Shown here one piece after another: positions 11,808-25,000 of a DNA stretch of 64,000 nucleotides. The DNA is from Melastoma dodecandrum (taxonomy: Eukaryota > Streptophyta > Magnoliopsida > Myrtales > Melastomataceae): contig JARUPY010000606.1 in assembly GCA_029817715.1 (NCBI GenBank), positions 3,968,001 through 4,032,000 of the forward strand. The letters are read 5' to 3'. How positions within the stretch are numbered: position 1 is the first letter of the stretch; each line of letters opens with the position of its first letter. Under the pieces are notes generated by a model. That model ran no database searches. It saw only the letters and a program-made list of their open reading frames with translations, and had not been told where the DNA came from. Position numbers and translations under genes: made by a program.

Positions 11808-12442
11808 TCGTCCACTTAAATTAAGTTTACTTCCTACATGAAAATCAAATCACCCCTTTGCACATCCATCTCAGCCTAATGGATCAACAATACCAAGTCA
11901 GACTAACTTACCAAGTCAGACAAACTTCCATTAACGAAATGTAAAGGGAAATGGAGAAAAAAGCTTACCTCAGCACTAATATCCTCAAGAGACGGGACAA
12001 CAAGACCACCGGGCAGGCAACCAGGGATCCAAGACGATAGGGAAACGGGTGAAGACGACCAGTGGTGAAGACTTGCCTCAACACTTGGAGCGATGACCAG
12101 TGGTGAAAGGGGCCAGAATCAAGCTACTCGAGTGTGGGAGTGAAAGGGGTCAGGGAGTGAAAGGGGTCAGGGAGTGAAAGGGTGAAATTAGGGTTAGAAA
12201 CGGACTGATTAGGGCATCCCCGATTGAATATATTGGGGGTGAGAAAGGGGGTATGGTAAAATTGGGTTTTCCTTGGATAACGGTTACTTTTTAAAGCCGT
12301 TGTTGCGACGTGTGTGACACGTCGGACTCCGTCATAAGGGGAGCTAACGAAGGATAACGTCGAGAATACCTTTCAAACGACGGGATAGATCGGAAAATGG
12401 GGTATAATACATGATATATTTGCTAATTTGACCTAAAATTTT

Positions 12443-12889
12443 AGGTGATCTCATTTTGGGGTGGTTTGTTTGAACGGTCATCGGCATACGTGGCATTGCC
12501 ACAACACTCATCAGTGATTTGTCGGGGGCAAATGGTATCAAAATATGTTTCTCTTTTAATAAAATTTATATGGCTCAATATGGACAGATCGACCCGACCT
12601 TCCAAAATTGCTATTATATCTCCTTTCTTTCTTTTTTTACAAAATCATATCATAGGAACATACATGGCATTACCATTTAGTATTTGGCTAAATTTAGTCG
12701 CCAAAAATCATCCAATCATGAAACGCTCAAAATACGAAATGAATTCGGCCTCCCCAAAAACGACATCTCATTGATTTTGACTTGCCCTGCTCAAAAACCC
12801 AAGTCCGCCGATTGGGAACTCTCTCCTCATAAAAATGGAGTTTTGATGATTCTCATTACGCCCACCGGGAAAGAGCCACATCCCCGACG
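12443..12889. other. Intergenic, no gene seen
   Basis: Unique-looking sequence between the MULE and a small ORF. Overlapping short reading frames on both strands have no recognisable domain. Confidence 0.5.
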
Positions 12890-13060
12890 ATGGCTTCGAA
12901 GCTGTTCGCAATCGCATGCGTACGCAAGGACACGATCCGGGACCTGTCCCCGAGGCCCCGGTATCCCTCCATGCCCAAGTATCCTAAGGGCGTCGTCGTC
13001 CAGGATGAGGAGGGCCCCCAAGGTTCTGAGGCCAGTGCCAGTTCAGAAATTCGGGGATAG
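12890..13060 (+). CDS. Small unrecognised ORF (56 aa), possibly the first exon of a small gene
   Basis: The ATG at 12890 opens a 56-residue frame beginning MASKLFAIACVRKDTIRD, with a Pro/Tyr/Lys-rich middle (RPRYPSMPKYPKG) and an acidic end, stopping at 13060. A plausible acceptor (TTTTTCAACAG, ending 13153) is followed by another short frame (from 13177, MAWMVYYKRPKQLDNF). This could be a small two-exon gene or two unrelated bits. Base composition is clearly more GC-rich than the surroundings, as in real exons here. I do not recognise the family. Confidence 0.35.
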   Translation: MASKLFAIACVRKDTIRDLSPRPRYPSMPKYPKGVVVQDEEGPQGSEASASSEIRG

Positions 13061-13299
13061 AATATCGAAATTCTTCGTCCCTCTGGCAAGTAACTTCAGA
13101 ATTTCACAGTTAGTTCTTTGTCGCGATCCGCGTCTGACTCTGTTTTTCAACAGGTGATCGCCTTTTCCTCCCTAACATGGCTTGGATGGTTTATTACAAG
13201 CGGCCTAAGCAGCTGGACAACTTCAAGATGAACGAGATCATTGTCAGCTCCAGCAGCGAAGACAAGTCGAATCTGGTTCGTAAAATAATGTAATGGAAG

Positions 13300-16200
13300 T
13301 TAAGCTTTAAACTCCTCTTGATGCATTAACTAGAGGCCCTCCAATCCCTGACGCTCTTGCGCAATCAGCAGCTAACCTTTGCCGGCCACGGAGTCGAGAT
13401 CCAGTCCTTGCTTGTTAGCACAAGATAATTTTCTCCCTCTTCCCTAGCCATTTTCTTCCACCGCAACTCCCCCGGGAACGCTAACCGCATCACTCTTACG
13501 GCAAACAACAACGCCCTCTTCCTCATCCCTTCAGCTTGATCCGAGTCTCCAGATCCCCCAACACCAACGCCATTCCTGTCGCCCGCTGCGAAATGCCACT
13601 GCCGAGGGAGGTTCATGTCAGATCAAGACCATCATCAGTTTTCCAACCCAAGAAAAAAGCCCAGTAAGAAGAATGGACCGCTTAGGCCCACAAATGAGAT
13701 GCCCCCGCAATACCATATTTTCTTTGAAGTGAATAATTAATTAGTAGGAGGAGAAACGGAAATAAAACAAAACTTGATTAGCAAAGATCGAAATTTATAC
13801 ATCATTTGACATTGATAATTAAAAAAAAAAGAGGGTGGGGGAGGGGCGACACTAATTATGATTTCCTATATAAATGGATTATTAAATAGTTTAGATTTGG
13901 GGAGATTATAAAACCTTAATTAAAAAAATCGTGAATATAAGTTGTATAAGGAAAAAATATTCAATATGGTTCCAATGATCAAAGCAAAGTTTGGCTTTTA
14001 ACGGGAGGGGGGGGGGGGGGATTGCGTAGAGTTGTTTGTCTTTTCAGCGGTCCACTTGTCAGTATTACCCACTTTGATAATAATTAACTTAATCCAAAGG
14101 GACCCAATTCAAAATCATCCACATGGTTTTTATTTTTGGAATATAATTATACGAAAGAAGCCCCCAAATTCCCTCGTCACATTTCTGGGCCCCAACCTTT
14201 TTTTAATCCACTGGGGGAGCAAGCAAAGTTTATGCAGATGAATCGACCTTAGGACGAGGTAGGAGATAAGTTTGGGCCTAACGCGATCAAGCTAGACAGG
14301 AAGGCCCCACACCCAAGTTAAATAAATTAATGGCGCAATCATGTAAATAGATGCAAAAAAAAAGGGGGTATATATAGGCCATACGATATAAAAGCAATTG
14401 AAGAGATTTGATTTATACATATTTCTGGTTTTTCATTATAAATGAAGGAAGAAAGGTTAGTTGGTTCTCCACGGGGATGTTAAGAAGGCGCCGTCGCTCG
14501 TGTGCTGTCTGGGCGTTCCTCTCCCCTTTGCGGTCAAGACATGTGAAATAACGGCTGTGGTGAATCGGCTGTTGTCTACTTTCTCCTGAGCATAAAAAGT
14601 CCTCCACAAGTGGTCCGAGTGGGGTGGCCCACTGGGAGACTTGCCATCCGATCCTATTAGGAGTGAGTGTGTGAACAAATCAACAATCTTAATTTCGCTA
14701 ATTAGATTGATTAATAACAATCCTTTTTACATGGACTGATTTTATAATATCGTTTACTGCTTTAATTCAACAAGTTGGGGGCGTTGGGCTGGGCCGATAA
14801 AATTTGGGACAGTCATTTGGGCATATATTTGTGTTTTTGGGGGGTTTGTGGGTTGAAAACGCTTTCATTTATAAGTTCAATTTTTAGGGTTATTTAAGTA
14901 AATAATTAATTTGTCTTATTATTGCGGGTGAGGAAAAAGAAGTTAATTTTCAAATCAAATACAGCGCCAGTAACTGAAATTAATTTGACAGTTGACGCGT
15001 CCGTAATATAAAACTATACAATTTTCTGTGGCAGGAAAAGAACAATTTATGTGCCCTCAAATCTTACTATTCTCCCGGGAAAAAACTATGAAAATATGGT
15101 ACATGATTTTTAAATTTTAAAAATAATATTTTAAATAAGTTTGAATTTTTTTAAAAAAGTTCAATTTTGAAGTATTATTTTTAAAATTTCGAAACTATCT
15201 TCCCTTAATTTAAAATGAAACAAAACCCCAAGGTCTAACATATTACGGCTCCGAAAAGAAGTTAGGCTCTGCATAAATCCGTGTACTTAAAAATTAGGTT
15301 CCACTCCATTTTAGGTTGATTTGTGAAGACAAATCTTGCTTCTTCATTCTCGGGATTGTGTTCTTCAGGGCCAAACCCTTTTCAATAACGTCTTTCCCGA
15401 TACCTAAATCCAAAGAAATATTATATAATCTTAAAAGTATATTAATATATTAGGTATATATATGTAAGATAAAAAGCAATCATTTTATATGATAAAAGCA
15501 ATCAGTGAGTCGTGACTCTCTAGTTAAAAGTAGTTGGGAGAAAGGCGAAAAACAAGTATGCAACCCCCGCAATCTGGGTACAATAATCGAATGGATCGGC
15601 TTATGTTTTTCATTCTAAAAGAACCAATTAGTCATGATAGTACTAATTTGGTTGGTTTATTAAAAATATTTTTAAAAAATCTTTTATTTTATTTAAAAAT
15701 TATTTATGAAATTAAAAAACGGAAACCGCTTTTTGCCGGGCGATTAAAAGTCGTCAACTAGTAATTTTGGTTTTGAGGTCTACATCAACTGCTTACATTG
15801 TATTTCTTCTTTTTTTATTAGAAATATGAGATTACTCTCATCATCACTATTAATACAGTGAATACAGAGGTTGTCCTAATCGGAACTCTGCCACAGCGAG
15901 GAGTTACTACAGCGCCGGCTCCGAGATTTATTAATACGATTGATTCCCCCTGGGAATGCGGTGTCTCTCTAACTACCAAAGTGAACAACCGTACCAGGAC
16001 AAGCATTTTGTTAATGTCAACACCAGCAACAACGTAATGTTATATGACACGAGCGTACAGGACTGAAGAAGGCCCGGACATATGTCAAGGCAGTTTGGGA
16101 GAAATAGTCGGTTCGACGCATCGTTTTTGATTTTGTTATATCCATAAAATTTATTGGTAGTTGTCCGAAATCATTTTCTACATCTCGATATAGAGAATAT

Positions 16201-17700
16201 AATGGAAGTAAATTCCAAAAAATTCGGAAATAATAAAAAAAGTAAATGATATTTCTTACACTGAATTAAACTGACGAATTTCGAAATTCGCTTTTCTATT
16301 TCGAGAAATATTCTCGCGCGCGTGGATTAGGACAAAGTTGTTTGGTTACCCGATGTGAGAGGCGAAGATGTTATGGACATCCGAGTGGTCCAATCCAAAC
16401 CAAACCCTTAGGAGGAGAGAGATATTTATTTGATACAAACTGGTGGTAGGGAACGAACAAGCTTGGATTGTATCTCCTCCCATCCCCACCGGAGAGTCCC
16501 ACACCTTTCGCAACCTCTTTTTATCTCTTCTTCCAAATTTAAAAAAAAAAAATCATCAAATTATTGGAGTGACAATTACGCTGCCTCCTGCACTTAGGGT
16601 TATTTTATTTTTTATTTTTCTCGGAGGCTTTTAGATAAGTACGAGCAGGGTGATTTTCCGTAAGTATATCAAATCATAAATGAGGAGGAGGAGAAGAAGA
16701 AATAATCCATTCACAAAACCAAGCCTTTAATTACGCCAAATTTAATTACCTTTTTCTTTTATAACCTAAAACATACTTAGATTAAAAAAAACAAACTTTA
16801 GCCACAAATCTGTATTACTTACTATGGGACAGCAGGGGAATTGCAATAATCCTGACGGGGGAGCCATCGATATCCACATGTATTAATATGTGGCTAGTTA
16901 GGAAGGTAAGGTTTAGGTGCTAACGTAACTTCTTACGTAACCATGGCTCGGCTCGACTCTACCCGGTGGCTTCCGGAAGCAAGAAGAAGAAGGCCCTGGA
17001 AGCTGCCAACTAAATCCCACTCCATTTCGTCTTGACATCCGGGGTTGGAGTTTGGAACGCTGGTTCGAACCATCCTAACCTCGATCCCACCGCTCTGACA
17101 GCTGTGCTCTTGTTATTGGACCACGTGTTCGGCCGACCCTCCGTACTTGTTCCGAGGGTCTGACCGACGTTTATTTAAAATTTTATCATGATTTATTTCA
17201 TTGTCGAGACACCTGTTTTATGACGACCCAACACACCCACACGTACACGTCGAGCACATTTTTTTTTTAAAAGCACTACTTAATAAAATCACACACACTC
17301 CTAGACATAAGTTAACTAAAAATTTCGGTGCAAATTTTTCGTCATTGATCAATTCATCAGTCAGTAATCAATCCAAAAAAGTTCAAAAAAATAATTACCA
17401 ACTTACAAGGTGGAGTACAGTAATGCCGAACCCTCTTTCAGATTGGTTAAAATAATCAGTCTTATCTAAATTAATCCCCCAAAACATGTGATTTATTATA
17501 GTAACAATCTCAAAAAAATAAAAATAAAAAAAGTCAATAATGTTGAAATCTACATTAATTTTTTAATGCAAAAAAAAAAAATCAATCAAGTGGGTGATTT
17601 TTGTGTTCAGTATTTTTTTTATAAAAAATAAAAATAAATCTTTCCGAAGGATAAATTATCAATTCGTGAAGACTGGAACTGAACACGCTCAAACCACACG
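13300..17700. other. Gene-poor intergenic region
   Basis: Mostly AT-rich sequence with many stops in all frames. Noted: a GC-richer patch at 13330-13620 with no clear product, a 14-base G run (14007-14020), and a patch at 15830-16010 that reads like an old repeat. I see no gene, RNA gene or intact transposon. Confidence 0.5.
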
Positions 17701-17730
17701 CGACGCGCCCCCAGCTAGCAAGGGTCCTCC

Positions 17731-17802
17731 CACGTGTCGTTCGGTGACCAGGGGATCGCATCCCTCTTCCTCCCTCCTTCCTTCCTCTGCTTCCTATAAA
17801 TA
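17731..17802 (+). promoter_or_regulatory. AAE3 promoter: G-box and TATA box
   Basis: A CACGTG G-box at 17731-17736 and TATAAATA at 17795-17802 lie 208 and 144 bp before the AAE3 start codon. The spacing from TATA leaves a leader of roughly 110 nt. G-boxes are bound by bZIP and bHLH factors; which one acts here is unknown. Confidence 0.6.
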
Positions 17803-17938
17803 CTCCCCCAAACTCCCCTCTTTTCCCACACAAGGAACCCAAATCACTTCACGACCCCAGCAGAAGAACAACCTCGACTTTATCAAACCTCTGTTTCCCT
17901 TCCATTCGTTTCGTTCCGTTCTGTTTCCCCGTTGTGAC

Positions 17939-19793
17939 ATGGAGAAGGCCATTACCCTGACTGGACTCCTCAAGAAGTCCGCCTCTGAATTCCCTTCCCG
18001 CCGTGCCATCTCGGTCAGTGGCAAGTTCAACCTCACCCACGGTCGCCTTCACGAGCTCGTCAATCGTGCTGCCTCTGTTCTTGCTGCTGCAGGGATTGGA
18101 CATGGTGACGTGGTCGCGCTCACGTTCCCCAACACAGTCGAGGTGAGGAGTGGAATTGATCTTTTGTTCGTTGTTTGTAGGTTTGGAACTGTGTTGCTGA
18201 AGTTTTCTGGGGGATGTCCCATTTGTCGATGATTTCAGTTTGTAATCACGTTTCTGGCCGTGATCCGGTGCCGAGCTACGGCTGCGCCGCTAAATTATTC
18301 CTACACGGCGGAGGAGTTTGAGTTTTACCTCTCTGATTCGGAATCCAAGCTCCTCCTGACGCCCCAGGGAGGGAATCAGGCTGCGGATGCTGCTGCGGGG
18401 AAACTCGGCATACCCCGCGTGAGGGCGACACTGCTGTCCCCCAATTCGGAAGTTGCTCTGTTGTCGGATGATGCCGATTTGTCAAAGGAGTCGGATTCGC
18501 TGCCAGTGAATGACCCGTCGGATATCGCGCTGTTCCTGCATACGTCTGGAACGACGAGCCGGCCGAAGGGCGTGCCGCTCAGCCAGCTTAACCTTGCATC
18601 GTCGGCTCTGAACATCAAGTCCGTGTACAAGCTGAGCGAGTTGGACTCGACGGTGATTGTCCTGCCCCTGTTTCATGTCCACGGCCTCGTGGCAGGGCTT
18701 TTGAGTTCCCTGGTGGCTGGTGCAGCCATTGCACTCCCAGCTGTGGGGAGATTCTCGGCCTCAACCTTCTGGGCTGACATGACAAAGTACAATGCGACCT
18801 GGTACACGGCCGTCCCGACGATCCACCAGATCATCCTCGATCGCCACCTCAGCAAGCCTGAGCCATCCTACCCCAAGCTGAGGTTCATCAGGAGCTGTAG
18901 TGCGTCTTTGGCCCCCTCGATCCTTGAACGGCTCGAGGAGAGCTTCCATGCCCCGGTACTCGAAGCTTATGCTATGACGGAGGCCTCCCACCTGATGGCC
19001 TCGAACCCACTGCCCGAGGATGGCGTGCACAAGCCTGGGTCTGTCGGAAGGCCTGTGGGCCAGGAAATGGCTATCCTTGATGAGAACGGTGTGGTGCAGA
19101 GCCCCGGAGCAAGTGGGGAGGTATGCATTCGTGGACCAAATGTTACCAAGGGATACAAGAATAACCCCGAGGCGAACAAGCAGGCGTTCATGTTTGGTTG
19201 GTTCCACACGGGAGATGTTGGGTACTTGGACGAGGACGGTTACCTGCACTTGGTTGGCAGGATCAAGGAGCTCATCAACCGCGGAGGTATAACTTAGCTT
19301 ACTGATTTGCCTATCCTGATCGATCTAACTTCTGGTCGATTGACTATGAGGCTGAACAAGTTTGATCATACACATTTCAGGCGAGAAAATTTCACCAATT
19401 GAAGTGGATGCAGTCCTCTTATCTCACCCTGATGTCGCAGAGGCAGTTGCCTTCGGAGTCCCGGATGACAAATACGGCGAAGAGGTAATCAGAAACAAAT
19501 TGGTAATTGATTCTTGCTGCACAGGATATCTGCAGTTAGCTAACATGGTGGTCGACCACCATTCGTTTATGCAGATCAACTGCGCAGTCATCCCGAGGGC
19601 AGACGTGAAGGTCACCGAGGAGGACATACTCCAGTTCTGCAAGAAGAACCTGGCGACTTTCAAGGTGCCTAAGAAGGTGTTCATAACGGACACCGTCCCG
19701 AAGACTGCCTCAGGGAAGATCCAAAGAAGGATCGTCGCGGAACACTTCCTCGCCCAGATCTCGACTGCCAAGGTCCCCAAATTCGGCGCTTAG
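17939..19793 (+). CDS. AAE3: Oxalate--CoA ligase (acyl-activating enzyme 3)
   Basis: Four exons (17939-18142, 18239-19286, 19381-19484, 19575-19793) give 524 residues, the usual length for plant AAE3. All introns are GT-AG and the phases join cleanly. The enzyme belongs to the ANL adenylate-forming family. Plant AAE3 makes oxalyl-CoA from oxalate, ATP and CoA as the first step of oxalate breakdown, in the cytosol. Seen here: the ATP-binding loop HTSGTTSRPKG (about 167-177), the AYAMTEA motif, YLHLVGRIKELINRGG (hinge region, about 403-418), and the C-terminal catalytic Lys in KTASGKIQRR. The N-terminus NLTHGRLHEL and the stretch FPNTVEFVI also match AAE3. No peroxisomal SKL-type ending is present (it ends KFGA). 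The long exon is GC-rich compared with the flanks. It appears intact. Confidence 0.93.
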
Positions 19794-20284
19794 AAGATCC
19801 CGCACCTCCACACCCAAAATATCACGTCGAACTTGTTTTGGAATGAGAGTTTGGTTTGGGTCGTCATTTGGAATTCGATCCGGCAGAATTTGATTTTTGT
19901 TCATTCAGCTGGAGGATGTTGCTGGATTTCAGAGGGAATTCGTTTTGTATGTGTAAATAGCTCCGTCCGTGTGTTTATTTGTTGTTATATATAAGAAGTG
20001 GTAAAAGGAATGAAACTGCAATTCATTTCCTTCTGAAGAAAAATGAGAATTACCATTTAGTTTGAACCGAGACCCCCCCCCCCCCCCCAAAAAAAATCAA
20101 GGTTTATTTAAAAAAAATTAAATAAAAAGTATACACGCTTTCGTCTTATTGTTCGAGTTAATAGGTTGGTTTAAGTAGACTGTAGAATAATTTTTCTACA
20201 TAAACCTTATTTTTCTACTTATTTTTCTAATCATAGTTAATTACTTAATTATTTTTAGGTATTCGATTTCACGAAAGAATAAAA
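19794..20284. other. AAE3 downstream region and probable ancestral NOB1 upstream region
   Basis: Contains the AAE3 3' end, a 16-base C run (20073-20088) and AT-rich DNA up to the left target duplication (20285-20293) of the LINE-like block. If that block is removed, this ~490 bp would be the sequence just upstream of NOB1. Confidence 0.5.
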
Positions 20285-20293
20285 AGAAAATAC

Positions 20294-22019
20294 TTTTTTT
20301 TTGTTGGTAAGTAATTCATTAAATGAAAAAGGACAGCCCGCAACTATTACAAAGGCCTAACACCACTCAAAGAGAGAAAATACCCTCGCAGGGGTATACA
20401 CCTAAGACCCACACAAAGGTACAGGTTTAAACCCACCCACGGGGATATACCTAAACTCCACACAAGAGTACTAGAAGACCCGCGCAGGGGTAAGAGCTAA
20501 AATCCACGCAGGGGTAACCTTAATCAACTGCAAACCAAACATATACAAAACCCACGGGCTTATTGGATCAACAAGCGACTCAGTTTCTTGGCACCACGTT
20601 AGACCACCATCAGAACCAGCGAGAGCCAACCATGGGTGACCAGTCTGCAGAAAACAGCACCAGAAGCACCTATGCTAGGAGTAAAGTCCTTTCTAGCCAG
20701 TTCCTTGCCAAACCAATCATGAGAATTGTTATTAGCACTCCACTTACGTTCTGCATGCTCCTTGCCATCCGAGAAGCCTGCCAGGGGCCTTTCACCCCCG
20801 CCCTCATCAGACCGGGACACTACATGCAGTGCACGCTCCCAGCCATCCTAGAAGCCTGCCCGAGGCCTCTGCCCCCGCCCTCATCGAACGGGGACATTAC
20901 GCGCCACACCCGTATTAGATAAGGAACGCTGATATCAATATAACAACCCCCAAGTCCTTCATATGAACACCAAAGTAGGGGGGCCCACCCATACATCGGT
21001 GAAAGAGGAGAACACAGGTTGTCGATAGAAAGGCCGGGAGAGGGAGCCGGCCAGAGACGCCCGTAGAATCTCTGCACAAACGTCGGCAGGTGGCGTGAAC
21101 CTTTCTGCCACGTCACCCTCCTACTGACGTAGTGGTACTGACGGGATCTACTCCGCAGACGTGGCAACATGAGTCGGCAGATGTGGCGGGTGAGGTGGCA
21201 GCTGACGTGGCGCCAAGAAGTAGGGTTTCCGCCGCCGCTCCGCACGACCCGCCTGAAGAAGCTTCCTCCCGTCGCTGCCCAGCTCCGTTGGGGATGCACA
21301 GCAAACCGGTGGAGAGCACTCGAGACGAGGACTAGTAAGGAGCTACTCCCATCCCCATCCGAAAACCGGACGAAGACACAAAACCAAACTCAGATCTGGA
21401 ACGTGGGTCTTCCGCAGCAACATCGACGGCAACCCACCAAGTACTGAAAACGTGCCGGTCGGCTCGAGGCATTAACCATTCCGCCACAGCCCTCATTCTG
21501 CAGGCACGGCGGCGCTGACTACGACACCTTCCATCCTTGGCGACCAACCGGAGAGAAGCACTGAAGGCCCCAAAACCAGAAATGGGTTGAAACCCTAATC
21601 CCAAATCTGGCCGCAATGGACGCAGATCCGAGGACACCTCCTCCCTTCAACCAAAACCGAAGGAGAAGAACCCAAAAACCCATATCTGAGGAGGACCCAA
21701 AAGAGGAGAACCCCACAACAGAAGAAGCGAGATCTGGAACACCCATAACCCTCCACTAGCAATAACCAGGCGGAAACAACAAGAAAGGAAAAATGAAAAC
21801 TTCGCCGGCCAGATCCCGGCGGAAAAACAATAAGAAAAGGACCTAAGCCGACCCCGCCGGCAACCAAAACGATGGGTGGGCTTCGCCACACCTTGGGCGG
21901 GAGGGGCTCCGCCGGGGAAAAGATGATGCCGACGGAGCCCCAAACATTTTCGCGTGGAGGGTTAGAGAGAAGGGAGAGGTTTTAAGAGAGAAAAACCTAA
22001 ATCTAAATCCTAAACCCTA
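20294..22019 (-). mobile_element. LINE-derived non-autonomous copy A
   Basis: About 1.7 kb. The minus-strand head (near 22019) begins TAGGGTTTAGG and carries a GGAGCCCC-rich leader. The tail at 20294 is poly-A. It shares long stretches with copy B, for example GGACACTACA near 20815 and 24825, ACGTGGGTCTT near 21400 and 25308, and GGCAACCCACCAAGTACT near 21430 and 25335. No coding capacity was recognised. Confidence 0.65.
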
Positions 22020-25000
22020 TTTTTTTGGTCAACTAATAATTGCATTAAAGTAAATGAGGCCGAAAAAACGGCAAGAGTTACAACGGTTCCTAGCCCAATC
22101 CCACCCGAGAAAGAGAACACTCACGCAGGGATACAAATCTAAACCTACACAGGGTACCATGAAACAACATCTAACACAATCATATAACCTGCCCTCAGGC
22201 TTATTGAATCCACGAGCATCAGACCACCTCCGAAGCCAGCAGATGCCAATATCAACATGAACATCACCAGGAGCAGGTATGCCAAGAGCAAAGTCCCATC
22301 CCGCCAGCTCCCATTCTATGTAAATTCTAACCAGCCAACACTCCCCTTCCATTCCAGAGTGTGTTCTGCATGCTCCCAGCCATCCTAGAAGCCTGCCAGG
22401 GGCCCCCCTCTGAAAGGACCGTAAAAATTACGAATTTAAAGAAAATTTCCTTTACTCATCCTTTATGAAGGTTCGATACAAATCGTTTACATTACAACCT
22501 TGAAATTGCTAAGTTACGTCTAATGTAATGCTCTGACGTGTCACAATGCATGAGAGGACTCTAAGACCTGCAAGAGACTATAAATGGTTAAGACCATTCG
22601 AAGCATACGGTCACAATGAGAAGAATTCCTCAAATTTGGATTCGTGCAACCTTGTGCACATCACGGTGACACTCTCGTGTCACCTTGTTACCCATGCGAC
22701 AATCTTTCGCCAAACCATTTCGATCTCGTCCCGGCGGATCACGGTCGTGCCCACAGCCTTTCCAAGGGTAAATCTCGCCTCCCAACCCTCCTACATGACC
22801 GGAGCGAACGGCCCTACCTTGGCCCGATCGCTCCCTCTTTAGCGCTTGTTTCAACCGAACCTCACTTGGTTCGGTCTCACCTCCCATCCACCCCCGAGCA
22901 TGCATTCCGTGCCATGGTCCGCACGAGAGTCAAGCCTCTTTAGGCTCACGTGGGACTCCATCCCGGTCATCACATTCCAGCGTCAAGGCCGATTTGGTTC
23001 CGAGACATACGTCTCGCGGTTCCACTCTTAGAGCGCGATGGCGGAGCGTGACCTCCACAGGGCCCAACGCTCCCCCTTTCCTTGTGGTTTCCCCACAGAT
23101 TTCTAGCCCCAAGGGCCAAGTTACGACCCTCCCGGGTCCGCTTATATACATTCTAACGAAATGTTCCGTCATCAAGACGTTTTACCACCTACCACTACAC
23201 CGCCGAGCTAGAGGGGTCCGGGGTGGCGTCCCCTTCCTTTCAAGTCGGCCACCTCCCCTAAACCCCCACCAAAACGCTCCTTTCAACTCCAAACTACCAC
23301 AACGAACCACTCAACAACAAGGGTACAAGACGGAATGTAAATCAGAGAAGGGCGTGAGGTATACCTCCTGGTCGCCTCTGCGCAAAATCGGGCGAGCTCT
23401 CGCCTTTGCTGCACGACCTCCGCCCTTGAGGGTGGCCTTCCCGTGGCCCTCAACCGTAGGCCGACACGGCGTCGAGCTCTCATCGCACGGGGATCCATGA
23501 TGCCGGCCTTGCTCTCTTCTTCCACGCTCCGGCCGACCGTCCCCTCCCTTCTCCTCCTTCCTTCTTCTTTTCCTTTCCCTTCCCACTAAGTGTATGCGTG
23601 TGTGTGTGCTTGCTTGTGGGTGGAGTTGTCCGACCACCCCTCTCTTATGGGGGAAGGATCAACTTTTCATTATTTTAATCATACTTTAAGTCACATCCCC
23701 TCATTCAAGACAATCACCCAATTAATTCCCCATTTCCTTGATTTAAGGGAATGTGTTTCTTGTCCTCTAGTTGACTAGTCAAGCCCGATCCAAGGGTTAG
23801 AGTTTGTCCGCGATTTCTTCATCCTGCGGTTCATGTTAACTCGTGGGATGAATCATACAAGGGCTCTCATACTTCTCCTCACTTAGATCAAGGGGTTGAG
23901 ATCGATTCTTGCATGGGCGCCCTTCTTACCTTCCGGACAGCTTCATTGGACACCCCTTGGGCGGGTGAGGGTCGATGGCAGTCGCCCCCTGGGCAGTGGC
24001 CATCACCCCTGGAGTCAACGGCCGTTGACTCCAGCTCAATCCGCATCGACCCTCACACGCCCTCACCGCTACCACCTTCGGTCACGATTATCTTACAAAT
24101 TAAGGGCCATCTCAAAAATCTAATTCACACTAAATCTCCCAATGACCTAATTAAGACCCTCAAGGTGCTTAATTTCAATTCCGGGCCAGACCATTTTTCG
24201 GCCGAAATGACCCCCTAGGCTGCCCTCCGGGGCGCCGTGGGCGTGTTTGGAGTCAGCGGCCATCGCCCACCCGTTGACCCCTCATCGCCCATCCGAGGGC
24301 GCCCATGATCGAGTTTCTCTCTCTTCACGGTTGGAGGTCTGGGCGTGCTAGGAGCAGCGGCTGTTGCCCCTCAGGCCTCTGGGAACACTTTCCCATCGCC
24401 TCTCCAGGGTCGCCCCCTGATCGGGTTTCTCTCTCTGCACGGTTTGAGGTGTGGGCATGTCAGGGGCAGCGGCTGTCGCCCACCCATCGACCCCTAGGCC
24501 GCACCCCTGCTTACGCCGACCCTCGGGCAACCCGATCTAGGACCTATCTCTGAATTCCGACACCCACTTTGGGGCTTCATTTTTCATTTTCTACCACCCT
24601 ATACCCGTTCCACGTCGATCCGGAAACCTCTAATTTTGAGCGTCCGAACCTCCACGCTCGATCCGCCCCTAACACACCGCGCATACTCCAACTTAACGTG
24701 GTTTACGTTTATGAACTAACTCGTCATGCCCCTTTGATCATCATTCACAACTCGCGCAGACATTTCTTATTCATGAAAAGTTGGGTCGTTACACCATCCC
24801 CCGCCCTCATCGGACCGGGACACTACACGCTGTACACGGTACCAGCAAAGCCAAGATATGAGGGGCCCTCCCATACCTCGACAAAGAGAAAGGGCAATGG
24901 GAGGTTTTCGACGGAATAGGACGATAGAGAGAGCCAGCCGGTGACGTCCGTAGAGCAGAGGAACAGATGCCGGCAGGTGGCGCTAACCCTTCCGCCACGT

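Larger units (their letters stand above)
7988..12433 (-). mobile_element. Mutator-like element (MULE), about 4.4 kb
   Basis: Both ends are terminal inverted repeats of roughly 160-190 bp. The left begins GGCCAAATTAGCAAATATAT and the right end gives GGTCAAATTAGCAAATATAT when reversed. A perfect 9-bp target duplication TAAAATTTT lies at 7979-7987 and 12434-12442, the size typical of Mutator. The left repeat has about 30 extra bases. Inside are a decayed MuDR-type transposase on the minus strand and a convergent GRF zinc-finger ORF on the plus strand. Stops in both genes mean it is not autonomous now. Confidence 0.92.

Noticed and set aside
15818..16006. Patch resembling a conserved plant repeat on the minus strand
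   Set aside because: Could not link it to a gene or a known element; left as intergenic.
16943..17010. Short frame ending GSKKKKALEAAN-like
   Set aside because: Too short and no upstream exon found; probably chance.
18761..19249. Long minus-strand frame (162 codons) in the AAE3 exon
   Set aside because: Antisense shadow of a GC-rich coding exon whose sense product is a clear AAE3.
21332..21943. Several minus-strand frames of about 100 codons in the LINE-derived copies
   Set aside because: No domain; frames differ between copies A and B, so they are not conserved coding sequence.
22994..23500. 168-codon plus-strand frame in the solo LTR
   Set aside because: No domain and lies inside an LTR; Pro/Arg-rich chance frame in GC-rich sequence.
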